Source: Chloroflexota bacterium | GTDB taxonomy: Bacteria > Chloroflexota > Ktedonobacteria > Ktedonobacterales > Ktedonobacteraceae | Length of the DNA stretch: 19,055 nucleotides | NCBI GenBank assembly: GCA_902810755.1 | Contig: CADDYT010000128.1 | Span: 1-19,055, forward strand | Reading direction: 5' to 3' | In this document: piece by piece, positions 1 through 7,155 of the stretch | How positions within the stretch are numbered: the first letter of the stretch is position 1 | Layout: each line of letters opens with the position of its first letter | The notes under the pieces: model-generated | What the model was told of the DNA's origin: nothing | The model's input: only the letters and a program-made list of their open reading frames with translations | The model's database searches: none | Made by a program: the position numbers and the translations under genes

Positions 1-2
1 GT

Positions 3-160
3 GCGTCGGGCGACCAGGGCCCACATGGGCTGGGGCAAGTCGGCGAAGCGGATCTGGAACCAGCCCAGATGCACCGTGACCCGGCGCTGCCGACCTGCGT
101 GGCTGAAGGTGGTTTGGAAACTGAAAGTTTTTAAAGCGATGTTGGTAAGGATGGAGCGGC
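3..160 (-). mobile_element. Partial transposase-like reading frame running off the left edge
   Basis: Read on the minus strand, about positions 160 to 3 are open and give a peptide containing RSILTNIAL, then TFSHAGRQRRVTVHLGW, then FADLPQPMWALVARR. The alternating beta-strand pattern with VHLGWFQIR resembles the stretch between catalytic residues in IS4-like DDE transposases, but I cannot assign a family. The frame has no credible start here and continues past the window edge. The same RSILTNIAL motif is encoded near the right end of the window, which supports a repeated element. It could instead be a non-coding dispersed repeat that happens to be open. Confidence 0.35.
132..158 (+). repeat. 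Left copy of a 27-nt motif shared with the right end of the window
   Basis: This 27-nt stretch contains GCGATGTTGGT followed by AGGAT and GAGCG. It matches positions 18992-19018 in the same orientation at 24 of 27 bases. The three differences fall at offsets 3, 15 and 21, all in the same codon phase, and are synonymous if read on the minus strand as RSILTNIAL. This suggests a once-coding mobile element. Confidence 0.6.
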
Positions 161-249
161 AAGGCTCGCCCCGGCCCTTGCCAGGGTAGCTCCATGCCGC
201 TGAACCGCGCTGGAGGCCGTCTTGTGCATCTGGTCGCAGGTTGCCTGCA

Positions 250-358
250 CAGGCCACGAGCAAGAGCTGGCCCTACTATAAATGCCCTCTTCCCATCCTT
301 GCACTATCGCAGACGGGCGGGTTGTGGAATAGTAGGGCCAGCTCTTGCTCGTGGCCTG
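250..358. repeat. 30-bp perfect inverted repeat with 49-nt interior (MITE-like)
   Basis: Positions 250-279 (starting CAGGCCACGAGCAAGAGC) are the exact reverse complement of 329-358. The 49-nt interior has no obvious coding content. The element sits 12 nt beyond the end of the GH65 phosphorylase gene (minus strand), so it could act as a 3' stabilising or terminating stem. The long loop and lack of a T-tract argue against a classic intrinsic terminator. The size (109 bp) and perfect termini fit a miniature inverted-repeat element. I see no clear target duplication. Confidence 0.7.
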
Positions 359-370
359 GGACGATTGTGA

Positions 371-2659
371 CTACTTTCCCTTTTCTCTGGGTTTTTGCAG
401 GTCGATGGAGACAAGCTGGCCCCTGTGGAAGAATTTGAAGGCGATGCGCGTCCAGCCGTCGGGCCAGACCGGGCGCGTAGTGTGACCCTCTTCGCTCAGT
501 TGCAGACCGGCGAAGCCGAAGACGACGGCCTGCCAGACGGCGCCACAGGAGGCCAGGTGGATGCCCTCTGCTGTGTTCAGGCGCAGGTTCTCCAGATCAA
601 CCAGCGCGCCCTTGAGGAAGAGGTCGTAGGCGTGCTGCGTCAGGCCCAGTTCGCAGGCCAGGATGGTGTGCAATGCGGGAGTGAGCGACGAGCCGTAGAG
701 ATGGTCGGTGATGGGATAGTAATAATTCCAGTTGACGAGCTTTGTGCGCAGATCGAACTGCTCGCGCATAATGATGATCAGCATCAAAACATCGGCCTGC
801 TTGATGATCTGGTACTGCTGCACAGCTTTTACGCCGAAGAGGCCCTGGTAAGAGTCGTGGCGATTCTTGTAGCGTTCCTGGTCGAGGCGTTCGAGCTTGA
901 AGAAGCCGTCAAACTGCTCGATCAGACCCGTCTCTTTGTTCTCAGGGATACGCAGCTTCGCCACCACCTCGCGCCAGTGATCCAACTTCTGTGGTGTCAG
1001 GCCAAGTTGCTGGATGAGTTCTTCGGCTTTGGCGGCGTCGGTGCTTTCCAGCCATTGCAGCGTATCAATGCCGGTTTCGATGTTCCAGCGCGCCATGTAG
1101 TTGGTGAAGGCGTTATTGTTGACATGCTCGTGCCACTCGTCGGGGCCGATGACGTTGTTGATCTCGTAATCATCGTGCGCCGGGTGATATTCGGCGCGGC
1201 TGGCCCAGAACTGCGCGGTACTGATAATCAACTCGGCCCCGTAGTGGAGCATGAAGTCGTTATCGCCCGTCACGCGCCAGTAATTCCAGGTTGCGTAGGC
1301 CACACTGGCGCTGATATGCAGTTCAAGCTGGCCGTTCAAGACGGGGATGATCTCACCCGTTTCAGGGTGGACAATCGCGCCCGGCGTCGTCTCCTCGCCG
1401 CTGAGCGTGCTTTCCCAGGGGAATTGCGCGCCCTCGTAGCCGTTGTGCGCCGCCTTTGCCCGCGCGGCCGGCAGCAAGCGATAGCGGTAGAGCAGCAGGT
1501 TGCGCGCAATGGCCGGATGAACGTAGGTGAAGAAGGGCAGGATGAAGATTTCGGTATCGTGGAAGATGTGGCCGCGATAGCCGAAGCCCGTCAGCCCTTT
1601 CGCCGGGATGCTGTAGCGACTGTCGTGCGGGGACGAACTGATGCGCAACTGGTAGATGCTGTAGCGCACGGCGATCTGCGAGGTATCATCGCCCTCGATG
1701 ACAATATCGGATACATCCCAGTAGCGTTGCCACTCTGCCTTGCTCGGCCCCAGCAAGGTCTCGTAGGGGTAGACCAGTGTTTGATCGATGGTCTGCGTAT
1801 CCGCGCCGATGGAAAGCGCGTAATGGATATCGGGTTCCCCGCCGACCTGACTCTGTTCAAGGATGTGGCGCAGGCTGTTGAGCGCGGCACTCTGCGGGTC
1901 CGCCACTTCGTCACGCGAGGTATACATCACCACCACCTTCTCCGTCGTGATAGTCTGTCCCTCGGCCAGTTTGCCATACAGGCGGATGCTCGGCGCGATA
2001 TCCGAGTCAAGCACCTCTTTGTGGAAATCTGGCATGGTGGTGGTGAAGCTCATAGTCTGCACCAGCTGCACATGGGTATGCCGCGTCTGCGTGTGTAGCC
2101 AGATCAATTCGCCGTCATGTCCCTGATCGACGGTCTCGAAATGCATCACATCGTAATTGCCAACAGCGGTATCGATAGAGGCCCACAGGGTGATATCCAG
2201 TTCCCCGTTGTCATCGTCGCCGGTCTGCGGCACAGATTCCGCTGTCACACTGTAGCGGATGGCCCCGACATGTTCGTCGGCCAGGCTGGCGAAACGCTCG
2301 CTCACGACCTTGATGCGTATGCCGCTGGCGCTTTCCCAGTGGACTGTGCGGCTCAGGACGCCGGTTTGCACATCCAGGGTGCGCTGAAAATCCAGTATCT
2401 TGCCCTCATTCAGCCGGAAGCGTTCGCCATTCACAAACAGCTTGATGGGCAGCCAGTCTGGCGCGTTTGCCAGTTCCTCTTTCGCGACGGGGATGGTATC
2501 AAAGACGCCATAGATCAGGGTAGCGGGCGCTGCTCCCGGATAGCCTTCATCAAAGGTGCCGCGTGTTCCAAAGTAGCCATTGCCGATACTGTAAACTGTC
2601 TCTTTACTATGGAGTTCTTTGGGATCAAATGCATGTTCAGTTACCTGCCAGAGATTCAC
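371..2659 (-). CDS. Glycoside hydrolase family 65 disaccharide phosphorylase
   Basis: This 762-residue protein has the full length of the GH65 phosphorylases (maltose, trehalose, kojibiose and nigerose phosphorylases). These cytoplasmic enzymes cleave an alpha-glucosidic disaccharide with phosphate, inverting to beta-glucose 1-phosphate. An N-terminal beta-sandwich (about 1-270, with NGYFGTRG near residue 28) is followed by an (alpha/alpha)6 barrel. HDTEIFILPFF lies in the barrel. GPDEWHEHVNNNAFTN (about residues 505-520) holds the general acid glutamate. KQADVLML and YGSSLTPALH match the conserved phosphate-site region. The start ATG at 2659 gives the canonical N-terminus MNLWQVTEHAFDP. The gene lies 75 nt downstream of pgmB on the same strand, which indicates that the product is beta-glucose 1-phosphate. 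The sequence alone does not say which disaccharide is used. Confidence 0.93.
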   Translation of the reverse strand: MNLWQVTEHAFDPKELHSKETVYSIGNGYFGTRGTFDEGYPGAAPATLIYGVFDTIPVAKEELANAPDWLPIKLFVNGERFRLNEGKILDFQRTLDVQTGVLSRTVHWESASGIRIKVVSERFASLADEHVGAIRYSVTAESVPQTGDDDNGELDITLWASIDTAVGNYDVMHFETVDQGHDGELIWLHTQTRHTHVQLVQTMSFTTTMPDFHKEVLDSDIAPSIRLYGKLAEGQTITTEKVVVMYTSRDEVADPQSAALNSLRHILEQSQVGGEPDIHYALSIGADTQTIDQTLVYPYETLLGPSKAEWQRYWDVSDIVIEGDDTSQIAVRYSIYQLRISSSPHDSRYSIPAKGLTGFGYRGHIFHDTEIFILPFFTYVHPAIARNLLLYRYRLLPAARAKAAHNGYEGAQFPWESTLSGEETTPGAIVHPETGEIIPVLNGQLELHISASVAYATWNYWRVTGDNDFMLHYGAELIISTAQFWASRAEYHPAHDDYEINNVIGPDEWHEHVNNNAFTNYMARWNIETGIDTLQWLESTDAAKAEELIQQLGLTPQKLDHWREVVAKLRIPENKETGLIEQFDGFFKLERLDQERYKNRHDSYQGLFGVKAVQQYQIIKQADVLMLIIIMREQFDLRTKLVNWNYYYPITDHLYGSSLTPALHTILACELGLTQHAYDLFLKGALVDLENLRLNTAEGIHLASCGAVWQAVVFGFAGLQLSEEGHTTRPVWPDGWTRIAFKFFHRGQLVSIDLQKPREKGK

Positions 2660-2687
2660 TGTTCGCCCTTTCTTAACATGATGATAG

Positions 2688-2728
2688 TGAAGCGTTTCCG
2701 CTTTCCCTCTCTTTACGGAAACGCTTCA
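2688..2728. promoter_or_regulatory. 13-bp palindrome between pgmB and the GH65 gene; LacI-like operator or intercistronic stem
   Basis: TGAAGCGTTTCCG (2688-2700) and its exact reverse complement (2716-2728) are separated by 15 nt. Each arm is itself close to palindromic around a central CG (GAAGC/GTTTC), the signature of LacI/GalR-family operators. The two centres are 29 bp apart. The site lies downstream of pgmB and upstream of the GH65 gene, so it could be an internal operator or an mRNA hairpin that adjusts the ratio of the two enzymes. No LacI-type regulator gene is in the window. There is no T-tract. Confidence 0.55.
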
Positions 2729-2734
2729 GGGGGA

Positions 2735-3382
2735 TTAATTTAACAGATCCTGTAATGTTTTATCTGCAAGGGTAGGTAGGACTTTATCCGCCTTCCCCTG
2801 AAATCGCTCGGCTGGCCCGATGCCAATGGCTCCCATACCACCTGTTTTTGCCGCCTCGACTCCCGCTTCGGCGTCCTCAAGTACGATTGACTGCGATGTG
2901 GGCGAATCCACCATGCCGGCTGCAAAGATGAAGATGTCCGGCTCTGGCTTGCTGCGCGAGACATCATACCCATCGGCAACGGCGTCGATATAGCTCATGA
3001 TATCCAGTCGATCCAGCACGGTGCGCGCATTCTTGCTACCGGATGCAATGGCGATTTTGATACCTGCGTCGCGTATCTGCTGTAATAGCTGGCGACCGCC
3101 GGGAACCAGGTCTGCGGGCGTCATGTTCTTAATCAGCTCGTTGTAATACCGGTTCTTGCGGTCCATCATCTCCTGAATCTGTGGCTCGCTGTAATGGCGA
3201 TTGCGAATAATATACATGAGGGATTCCCGCCGACTGACACCGCGCAGGTACCGGTCGTTTTCCTCATGAGTAAACGGGAGGCCGAGGTCGTTGGCCAGGT
3301 GCTTCCAGGCCTGGTAGTGGTATTCGGAAGTATCGGTTAAGACGCCATCAAGGTCGAAGATAAATGCCTTTGGCTTCTGCAT
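2735..3382 (-). CDS. pgmB: Beta-phosphoglucomutase (HAD superfamily)
   Basis: The 215-residue protein interconverts beta-glucose 1-phosphate and glucose 6-phosphate in the cytoplasm. HAD motif I is FDLDGVLTDT (about 9-18), with the nucleophile and acid/base aspartates. The cap has the beta-PGM signature RGVSRRESL. Motif II is IASGS, SKPEPDIF carries the motif III lysine, and VLEDAEAGVEAAK is motif IV. Length and cap type match beta-PGM rather than a general phosphatase. The ATG at 3382 is preceded by an AGGGAG-type ribosome site about 10 nt upstream. The gene is first in the operon and feeds the GH65 product into glycolysis. Confidence 0.93.
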   Translation of the reverse strand: MQKPKAFIFDLDGVLTDTSEYHYQAWKHLANDLGLPFTHEENDRYLRGVSRRESLMYIIRNRHYSEPQIQEMMDRKNRYYNELIKNMTPADLVPGGRQLLQQIRDAGIKIAIASGSKNARTVLDRLDIMSYIDAVADGYDVSRSKPEPDIFIFAAGMVDSPTSQSIVLEDAEAGVEAAKTGGMGAIGIGPAERFQGKADKVLPTLADKTLQDLLN

Positions 3383-3412
3383 TATGGCACGCTCCCTGTA
3401 TTTCTGCTGCTA

Positions 3413-3440
3413 ATTATCGTGTATGGACTCAGCAAGACAA
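3413..3440 (-). promoter_or_regulatory. Candidate sigma70 promoter for pgmB–GH65
   Basis: On the minus strand TTGTCT (3440-3435) is followed after 16 nt by GATAAT (3418-3413). Transcription would start about 25 nt before the pgmB ATG. Both boxes are imperfect but well spaced, and no better pair lies in the intergenic gap. The remaining bases to 3589 show only an 8-bp inverted repeat (TTCTGTAA/TTACAGAA). Confidence 0.5.
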
Positions 3441-3589
3441 CTTCTGTAAGAAGGTCTCTATAAAGTAGACGTGCAGGCGTTACAGAAAGTAGCAACAGGA
3501 GTGAGAAATCCCCTGATCTGGCCGCTTTGCGTTTCGCGTTGTGCCGACCAGAGCGAGCAGGAATAATGATAAAAAGAACCTTGGCCGCC

Positions 3590-4051
3590 CTATGCTAATT
3601 CTGCCAGAATGGTCTCTTCGGATAATGGCGCGTTTTCGCCGTGCCAGAGTGGGCGACCCTCTGGCAGGGTGCGGGAATCGGCGTAGATTTCCAGCCCGTT
3701 GCCATCGGGGTCATCGAAGTACATGGCCCAGCTGATGAAGTGGTCGACGGGGGAGACGGAGATGTCTGCCTCTTTGAGCGCCTGATATGCCTGCGCGAAC
3801 GAGCGGCGATCCGGTACCTCAAAAGCCACATGATACAGGCCTGTGCCGTGCGCCGGTGGTCGCGGCGCGTTCGGCCCCACGCGCTGCAAGGCGATCTCGT
3901 GATGCAGCGGCCCGCTCGTCAGAAATGCATAGTGGTTGCCCACGCGCTCCGTCAGATGCATGCCCAGGAAGCGTGTGTAGAACTCTATCGCTCTGTCCAG
4001 ATCGCGCACTTTCAAATGCGCATGTCCGATCTTTGTTGTATAGGTTGCCAT
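3590..4051 (-). CDS. VOC-superfamily protein, extradiol dioxygenase/glyoxalase-like
   Basis: This is a 153-residue vicinal-oxygen-chelate protein with two beta-alpha-beta-beta-beta units. Likely metal ligands are His12 in GHAHLKV, His74 in LYHVAFEV and Glu121 in DPDGNGLEIYAD, which is the His-His-Glu triad of CatE-like catechol 2,3-dioxygenases. RDLDRAIEFYTRFLGM is the typical first helix. A two-domain catechol dioxygenase is normally about twice as long, so this single-module protein could be a lyase, an isomerase or a small dioxygenase; the substrate cannot be inferred. The start ATG at 4051 gives the standard VOC N-terminus. It is divergent from the HD hydrolase gene across a 138-nt gap. 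Confidence 0.85.
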   Translation of the reverse strand: MATYTTKIGHAHLKVRDLDRAIEFYTRFLGMHLTERVGNHYAFLTSGPLHHEIALQRVGPNAPRPPAHGTGLYHVAFEVPDRRSFAQAYQALKEADISVSPVDHFISWAMYFDDPDGNGLEIYADSRTLPEGRPLWHGENAPLSEETILAELA

Positions 4052-4098
4052 AAATTTCTTACCCCTGTATACCCGCAGCCTTCCCGCTATCTGTCAAT

Positions 4099-4107
4099 AT
4101 TATATCA
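4099..4107 (-). promoter_or_regulatory. Extended -10 promoter element for the VOC gene
   Basis: On the minus strand these bases read TGATATAAT, a consensus extended -10 (TGnTATAAT). The predicted start is near 4092, giving a leader of about 40 nt before the ATG at 4051. There is no good -35 box, as expected for an extended -10 promoter. It faces away from a matching element at 4132-4140. Confidence 0.55.
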
Positions 4108-4131
4108 CCCGCATTCATTTGCTGGAGAGTA

Positions 4132-4140
4132 TGCTATAAT
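4132..4140 (+). promoter_or_regulatory. Extended -10 promoter element for the HD hydrolase gene
   Basis: TGCTATAAT is a perfect extended -10. Transcription would start near 4147, about 43 nt before the ATG at 4190. This also argues against using the in-frame ATG at 4132, which lies inside the promoter. Confidence 0.6.
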
Positions 4141-4189
4141 GCGGGGCGGCAGTTATGCACGAATACATCACGCATGGGAGAAGATAGGT

Positions 4190-4798
4190 ATGATTCTTAC
4201 GCCGCGTTTTGAAGAGGCGTTAGTTTTTGCCGCGCAACTGCACGCGCAGCAGAAGCGCAAAGGAACGTCGATTCCGTATATCGCGCACCTGCTGGCGGTT
4301 GCCAGCCTGGTGCTGGAATACGGAGGCAACGAGGACGAGGCTATCGCTGCTCTGCTGCACGATGCCATTGAAGACCAGGGAGGCGTGTTTGCCCGCGAGG
4401 AGATACGCCGCCGTTTCGGCAATACTGTCGTTGCCATTGTCGACGGCTGCACCGATGCTGAGGTCATCCCCAAACCGCCGTGGAGAGAGCGCAAAGAGAC
4501 CTATATCGCCGAGGTGCGCCACGCATCGGAATCCGTGCGTCTCGTCTCCGCCGCCGATAAACTGCACAATGCCCGCTCTATCCTTGCCGATTACCGCCTT
4601 CTCGGCGACGACCTCTGGAAGCGATTCGTCGGCGGCAAACAGGGGACGCTCTGGTACTACCACGCCCTTGTCGATGCCTACCGTGAGGCCGGAAGCAACC
4701 CGCTCGTCGAAGAACTGGCGCGTACCGTCGCGGCCATCGACGCCCTCGTCGCGCAGAACGAGCAAGACGCGCCTTACTCACCGAACGAAACTGCGTGA
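4190..4798 (+). CDS. HD-domain hydrolase, SpoT/Mesh1-like (p)ppGpp hydrolase family
   Basis: A 202-residue single-domain HD phosphohydrolase. It shows the RelA/SpoT hydrolase signatures: His33 in YIAHLLAVA, His57-Asp58 with Glu61-Asp62 in LLHDAIED, and ADKLHNAR at 122-129. There is no synthetase or ACT domain, so it resembles the small Mesh1-type hydrolases that remove the 3' pyrophosphate from (p)ppGpp, though some relatives use other substrates. The ATG at 4190 follows GGAG about 9 nt upstream. A longer in-frame reading exists but would run through the promoter. Its last 25 bases overlap the end of the convergent glycosyltransferase gene. Confidence 0.85.
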   Translation: MILTPRFEEALVFAAQLHAQQKRKGTSIPYIAHLLAVASLVLEYGGNEDEAIAALLHDAIEDQGGVFAREEIRRRFGNTVVAIVDGCTDAEVIPKPPWRERKETYIAEVRHASESVRLVSAADKLHNARSILADYRLLGDDLWKRFVGGKQGTLWYYHALVDAYREAGSNPLVEELARTVAAIDALVAQNEQDAPYSPNETA

Positions 4799-6072
4799 AA
4801 GCTCACTTTCAGGCGGAGATGCTGGTTGCGAGCGGTCGTTACCGGCTGATTCTCTATTACCCGTTTGAGACGCAGAGCGATCAGTTGCGCCCCGTCCTGA
4901 TCGGCATTGAGCAGGGCCACCAGCGTATTGTGACCATTAATGCTCAGGTGATCGTCTTTGCGCACGTAGCGGCGTAGCACTGGCAGCAGCTTGCGCAGCA
5001 GCCGTAGCGTGCCGCGCTTTTCCATCTCGTTTCCGTCGCCTGCCTGCCGGTTGATTTGAAAGACGATGACACTCTGCGTGTTGCAGATGCGCCGCAGTTT
5101 ACGCTGCTCGTCTTCCAGTTGCTTGGTTGAGGAAACCGTCTGCCAGATATGATGCGGGCGCTTGCGCAGGACATCGATGTGACCTTGCAGGCGGGCGAGG
5201 CCTTCCAGCGCGATAGCCCCGCATGTCCAGATGGCTTCGCGTGGCGTGCCGAGCGTGGTGTCTGCGTTTGCCAGCAGGGCTTGCAGGATGGACAGCACGG
5301 ACATGGTCGATGCAGCGTAATCCTGTTCCCTGCGCACCAGCAGATGTCCGGCATAGATGCGTCGGCGCTGCTTGAGAAAGTCGCGCACAGTCATCGGCCC
5401 CTTGTTGTAGACGATGGCCCGCGTCTCATAGACCAGTCGCAGACCGCGTCTGGCGATCAGCGACTGGATAGAGATTTCATCAACGGCGGTATCGACGGGG
5501 ATGGCGGCAATGACGTTGCGAAAGCCTACAACCTCGCCCAGCTTGGGGTCGCGCTGCGCCATGCGATCGTGCAAATTCCATAGCAGGTGAACGGCGTGGC
5601 CGATGAAGGTATGCTGGTCGTTGACCGGTACGGGATGCGCGCCCACCATGCCCACCGTCGCATCGCTGAAATGCGCGCATAGCCGTTCCAGCGCATCTCT
5701 TTCGGGAATGATATCGGCGCCCGTCATCACCACAACGGCGTTGCGGGCGTGTTGCAGAAACAGGTTAATGGCCGAGGCTTTGCCCTCGCGCCTGCGCTGG
5801 ACAAGCAGGCGGATACGCGCATCAGCCTCCATCATCTCCCGTACCACGTCAACCGTGCGATCGGTGCATCCGCTTGCTACCACAATGATCTCTTCCAGCC
5901 ACGTCCGCTCGCTTTTCTGCGCCAGCAGCGCCAGCAGCGAACGTTTGATGTTCGCCTCTTCGTTGTACGCCATCACTCCCACCGTATAGCGGATCTTTTC
6001 CGTCTCGCGCTCATTCGCAGAAGCCAGTGGCTGCGCCGTCGTCTGTGCCATCTCCTCAGTCTTGCTCACCAT
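4774..6072 (-). CDS. Family 2 glycosyltransferase with C-terminal degenerate GGDEF-like domain
   Basis: A 432-residue protein. Residues about 28-260 form a GT-A fold: VGVMAYNEEANI (about 31-42), ASGCTDRTVDVV and MTGADIIPE (the DxD position, here GAD), with QRRRIYAGHLLVRR as the acceptor-side motif. Such enzymes transfer a sugar from a nucleotide donor. No transmembrane helices stand out. Residues about 334-432 follow the diguanylate-cyclase pattern: a beta strand (VIVFQINR), a helix, RYVRKDDHLS, INGHNTLVALL where GGDEF would lie, then AQLIALRLKRVIE and a final strand. The GGDEF residues are replaced by NGHNT, so it is unlikely to make c-di-GMP and may be a regulatory relic. GAGGGAG precedes the ATG at 6072. 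Confidence 0.82.
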   Translation of the reverse strand: MVSKTEEMAQTTAQPLASANERETEKIRYTVGVMAYNEEANIKRSLLALLAQKSERTWLEEIIVVASGCTDRTVDVVREMMEADARIRLLVQRRREGKASAINLFLQHARNAVVVMTGADIIPERDALERLCAHFSDATVGMVGAHPVPVNDQHTFIGHAVHLLWNLHDRMAQRDPKLGEVVGFRNVIAAIPVDTAVDEISIQSLIARRGLRLVYETRAIVYNKGPMTVRDFLKQRRRIYAGHLLVRREQDYAASTMSVLSILQALLANADTTLGTPREAIWTCGAIALEGLARLQGHIDVLRKRPHHIWQTVSSTKQLEDEQRKLRRICNTQSVIVFQINRQAGDGNEMEKRGTLRLLRKLLPVLRRYVRKDDHLSINGHNTLVALLNADQDGAQLIALRLKRVIENQPVTTARNQHLRLKVSFHAVSFGE

Positions 6073-6141
6073 ACTCTCCCTCGCTTTTTGCTATCTTCTA
6101 TCGGCAGCAAAACCGCTTCCTTGAATCATTCGTGTACATAC

Positions 6142-6172
6142 TGAGGGGCTTGTGCGGGGTATAATCCCCTCA
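6142..6172 (+). promoter_or_regulatory. Consensus -10 box framed by a 7-bp inverted repeat
   Basis: TATAAT at 6160-6165 lies between TGAGGGG (6142-6148) and CCCCTCA (6166-6172), an exact inverted repeat. No convincing -35 is visible. The arrangement suggests a regulated promoter whose operator spans the -10. It implies that translation of the following membrane protein begins downstream, not at the in-frame start at 6152. Confidence 0.4.
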
Positions 6173-6208
6173 TCAGGCGATGCTGTGAGAGACTGGCTCG
6201 AAAATGGC

Positions 6209-6231
6209 ATGCTGAGTGAAGCGAAGCACGC
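6209..6231. repeat. Partial copy of the CATGCTGAGC-type dispersed repeat
   Basis: CATGCTGAGTGAAGCGAAGC followed by a base-pairing CGCCATGC lies in the leader of the membrane protein gene. It matches the core of the repeats near 7048 and 18552. Repeats of the form CATGCTGAGCGAAGCGAAGCA occur widely between genes in several bacterial phyla (general knowledge). Confidence 0.5.
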
Positions 6232-6265
6232 CATGCGAGGAAATGCGAAAGGCAGGGCAAAGAGC

Positions 6266-7003
6266 ATGAATATACCGGTTGTTATCGGGGCGCCGCAGAT
6301 CGTCTTGCTCATCATTGGCCTCATTGGCCTGATCCTGCTCATCTCGTCGCTGACTTCGCTGCTGCGCCTGTTTCATCACGACTATGAGCGGGAAGAGCGC
6401 GAGGAAGGTGAGGGGAGAGAAGAATACCGGCGAAAGGTGGAGAGATATCGCCGTCGCCCGCGTTTCAGGTGGGCGCGGGGCGTTCTCGGCCTTGTGCTGC
6501 TGGTGGTTGCCCTCTGCCTGCTCTGGCTCGCCACGCTCATGCAGACCTACCTGGGCCTGACGAGCGATATTCGCGTCGCTCAGGTACGCGCAACCTCTGT
6601 CGCCAACGCGCAGCACGAAATGTTTGTAGAACTTGTCCTCTACAATAAGGATGGGCAGCAGACCTCGGACAACACCTATCTCGTGGCCGGCGATGAATGG
6701 ATGTTGCAGGGCGATATCATCAAGTTTCCTTCCTGGCTCAACATCCTCGGCCTGCATTCGGGCTATAAACTGACGCGCCTGGAAGGCCGTTACGACGATC
6801 CCAACCTTGAACGCCATGCAACGCATACCGTCATTGTCCTTAATGGCGGCGATGACCAGTTTTTCAAGACCGTACAGGAGCAGGCATGGACCTCGCCCTT
6901 CATCCAGGCCGCCTACGGCAACGCCGTTTTCCTGTTCGCCGACGGCAAAACCTACAATGTCTACGTCTCCCAGACCGGTCTCTTTGCCCAACCCGCGAAA
7001 TAA
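6266..7003 (+). CDS. Two-helix membrane protein with extracytoplasmic C-terminal domain
   Basis: With the ATG at 6266 the protein has 245 residues. TM1 is about 10-33 (very rich in Ile/Leu), followed by a strongly charged, Arg-rich linker (about 37-71) and TM2 at about 72-94. By the positive-inside rule the linker is cytoplasmic, so the C-terminal domain (95-245) lies outside. That domain is predicted mostly beta, with repeated aromatic-glycine motifs (DEWMLQGDIIKF, LEGRYDD). I do not recognise its family. The in-frame codon at 6152 overlaps the promoter, and starts at 6209 and 6233 fall in a dispersed repeat, so 6266 (after GGCAGGG) is preferred. Confidence 0.7.
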   Translation: MNIPVVIGAPQIVLLIIGLIGLILLISSLTSLLRLFHHDYEREEREEGEGREEYRRKVERYRRRPRFRWARGVLGLVLLVVALCLLWLATLMQTYLGLTSDIRVAQVRATSVANAQHEMFVELVLYNKDGQQTSDNTYLVAGDEWMLQGDIIKFPSWLNILGLHSGYKLTRLEGRYDDPNLERHATHTVIVLNGGDDQFFKTVQEQAWTSPFIQAAYGNAVFLFADGKTYNVYVSQTGLFAQPAK

Positions 7004-7047
7004 TACCCTCGCCCCAGGTATGCCATGAGAAGCGTCCTGAGCCGTGT

Positions 7048-7119
7048 CATGCTGAGCGGAAAAGAGCCTTTAGCCCTGAGCGGGAGCAAAGGGCTAAAGG
7101 CTCTTTTCCGCTCAGCATG
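7048..7119. repeat. 30-bp perfect hairpin (dispersed palindromic repeat)
   Basis: Positions 7048-7077 (starting CATGCTGAGCGGAAAAGAGC) are the exact reverse complement of 7090-7119, with a 12-nt loop. It lies between the converging ends of the membrane-protein gene and the small paralogue pair, so it could block read-through in both directions. Positions 7045-7080 are identical to 18554-18589, which shows that it is a mobile or amplified repeat and not only a terminator. Confidence 0.8.
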
Positions 7120-7155
7120 TCATGTTCGGCAATGCTGACCGAGAACTGTACCCTG

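Noticed and set aside
395..2098. Long open frame on the plus strand (567 codons)
   Set aside because: It is antisense to the GH65 gene, whose catalytic motifs are intact; the plus-strand peptide has no recognisable domain.
3641..4189. N-terminal extension of the HD hydrolase
   Set aside because: It would be antisense to the VOC gene and would run through a consensus extended -10. The ATG at 4190 has its own ribosome site.
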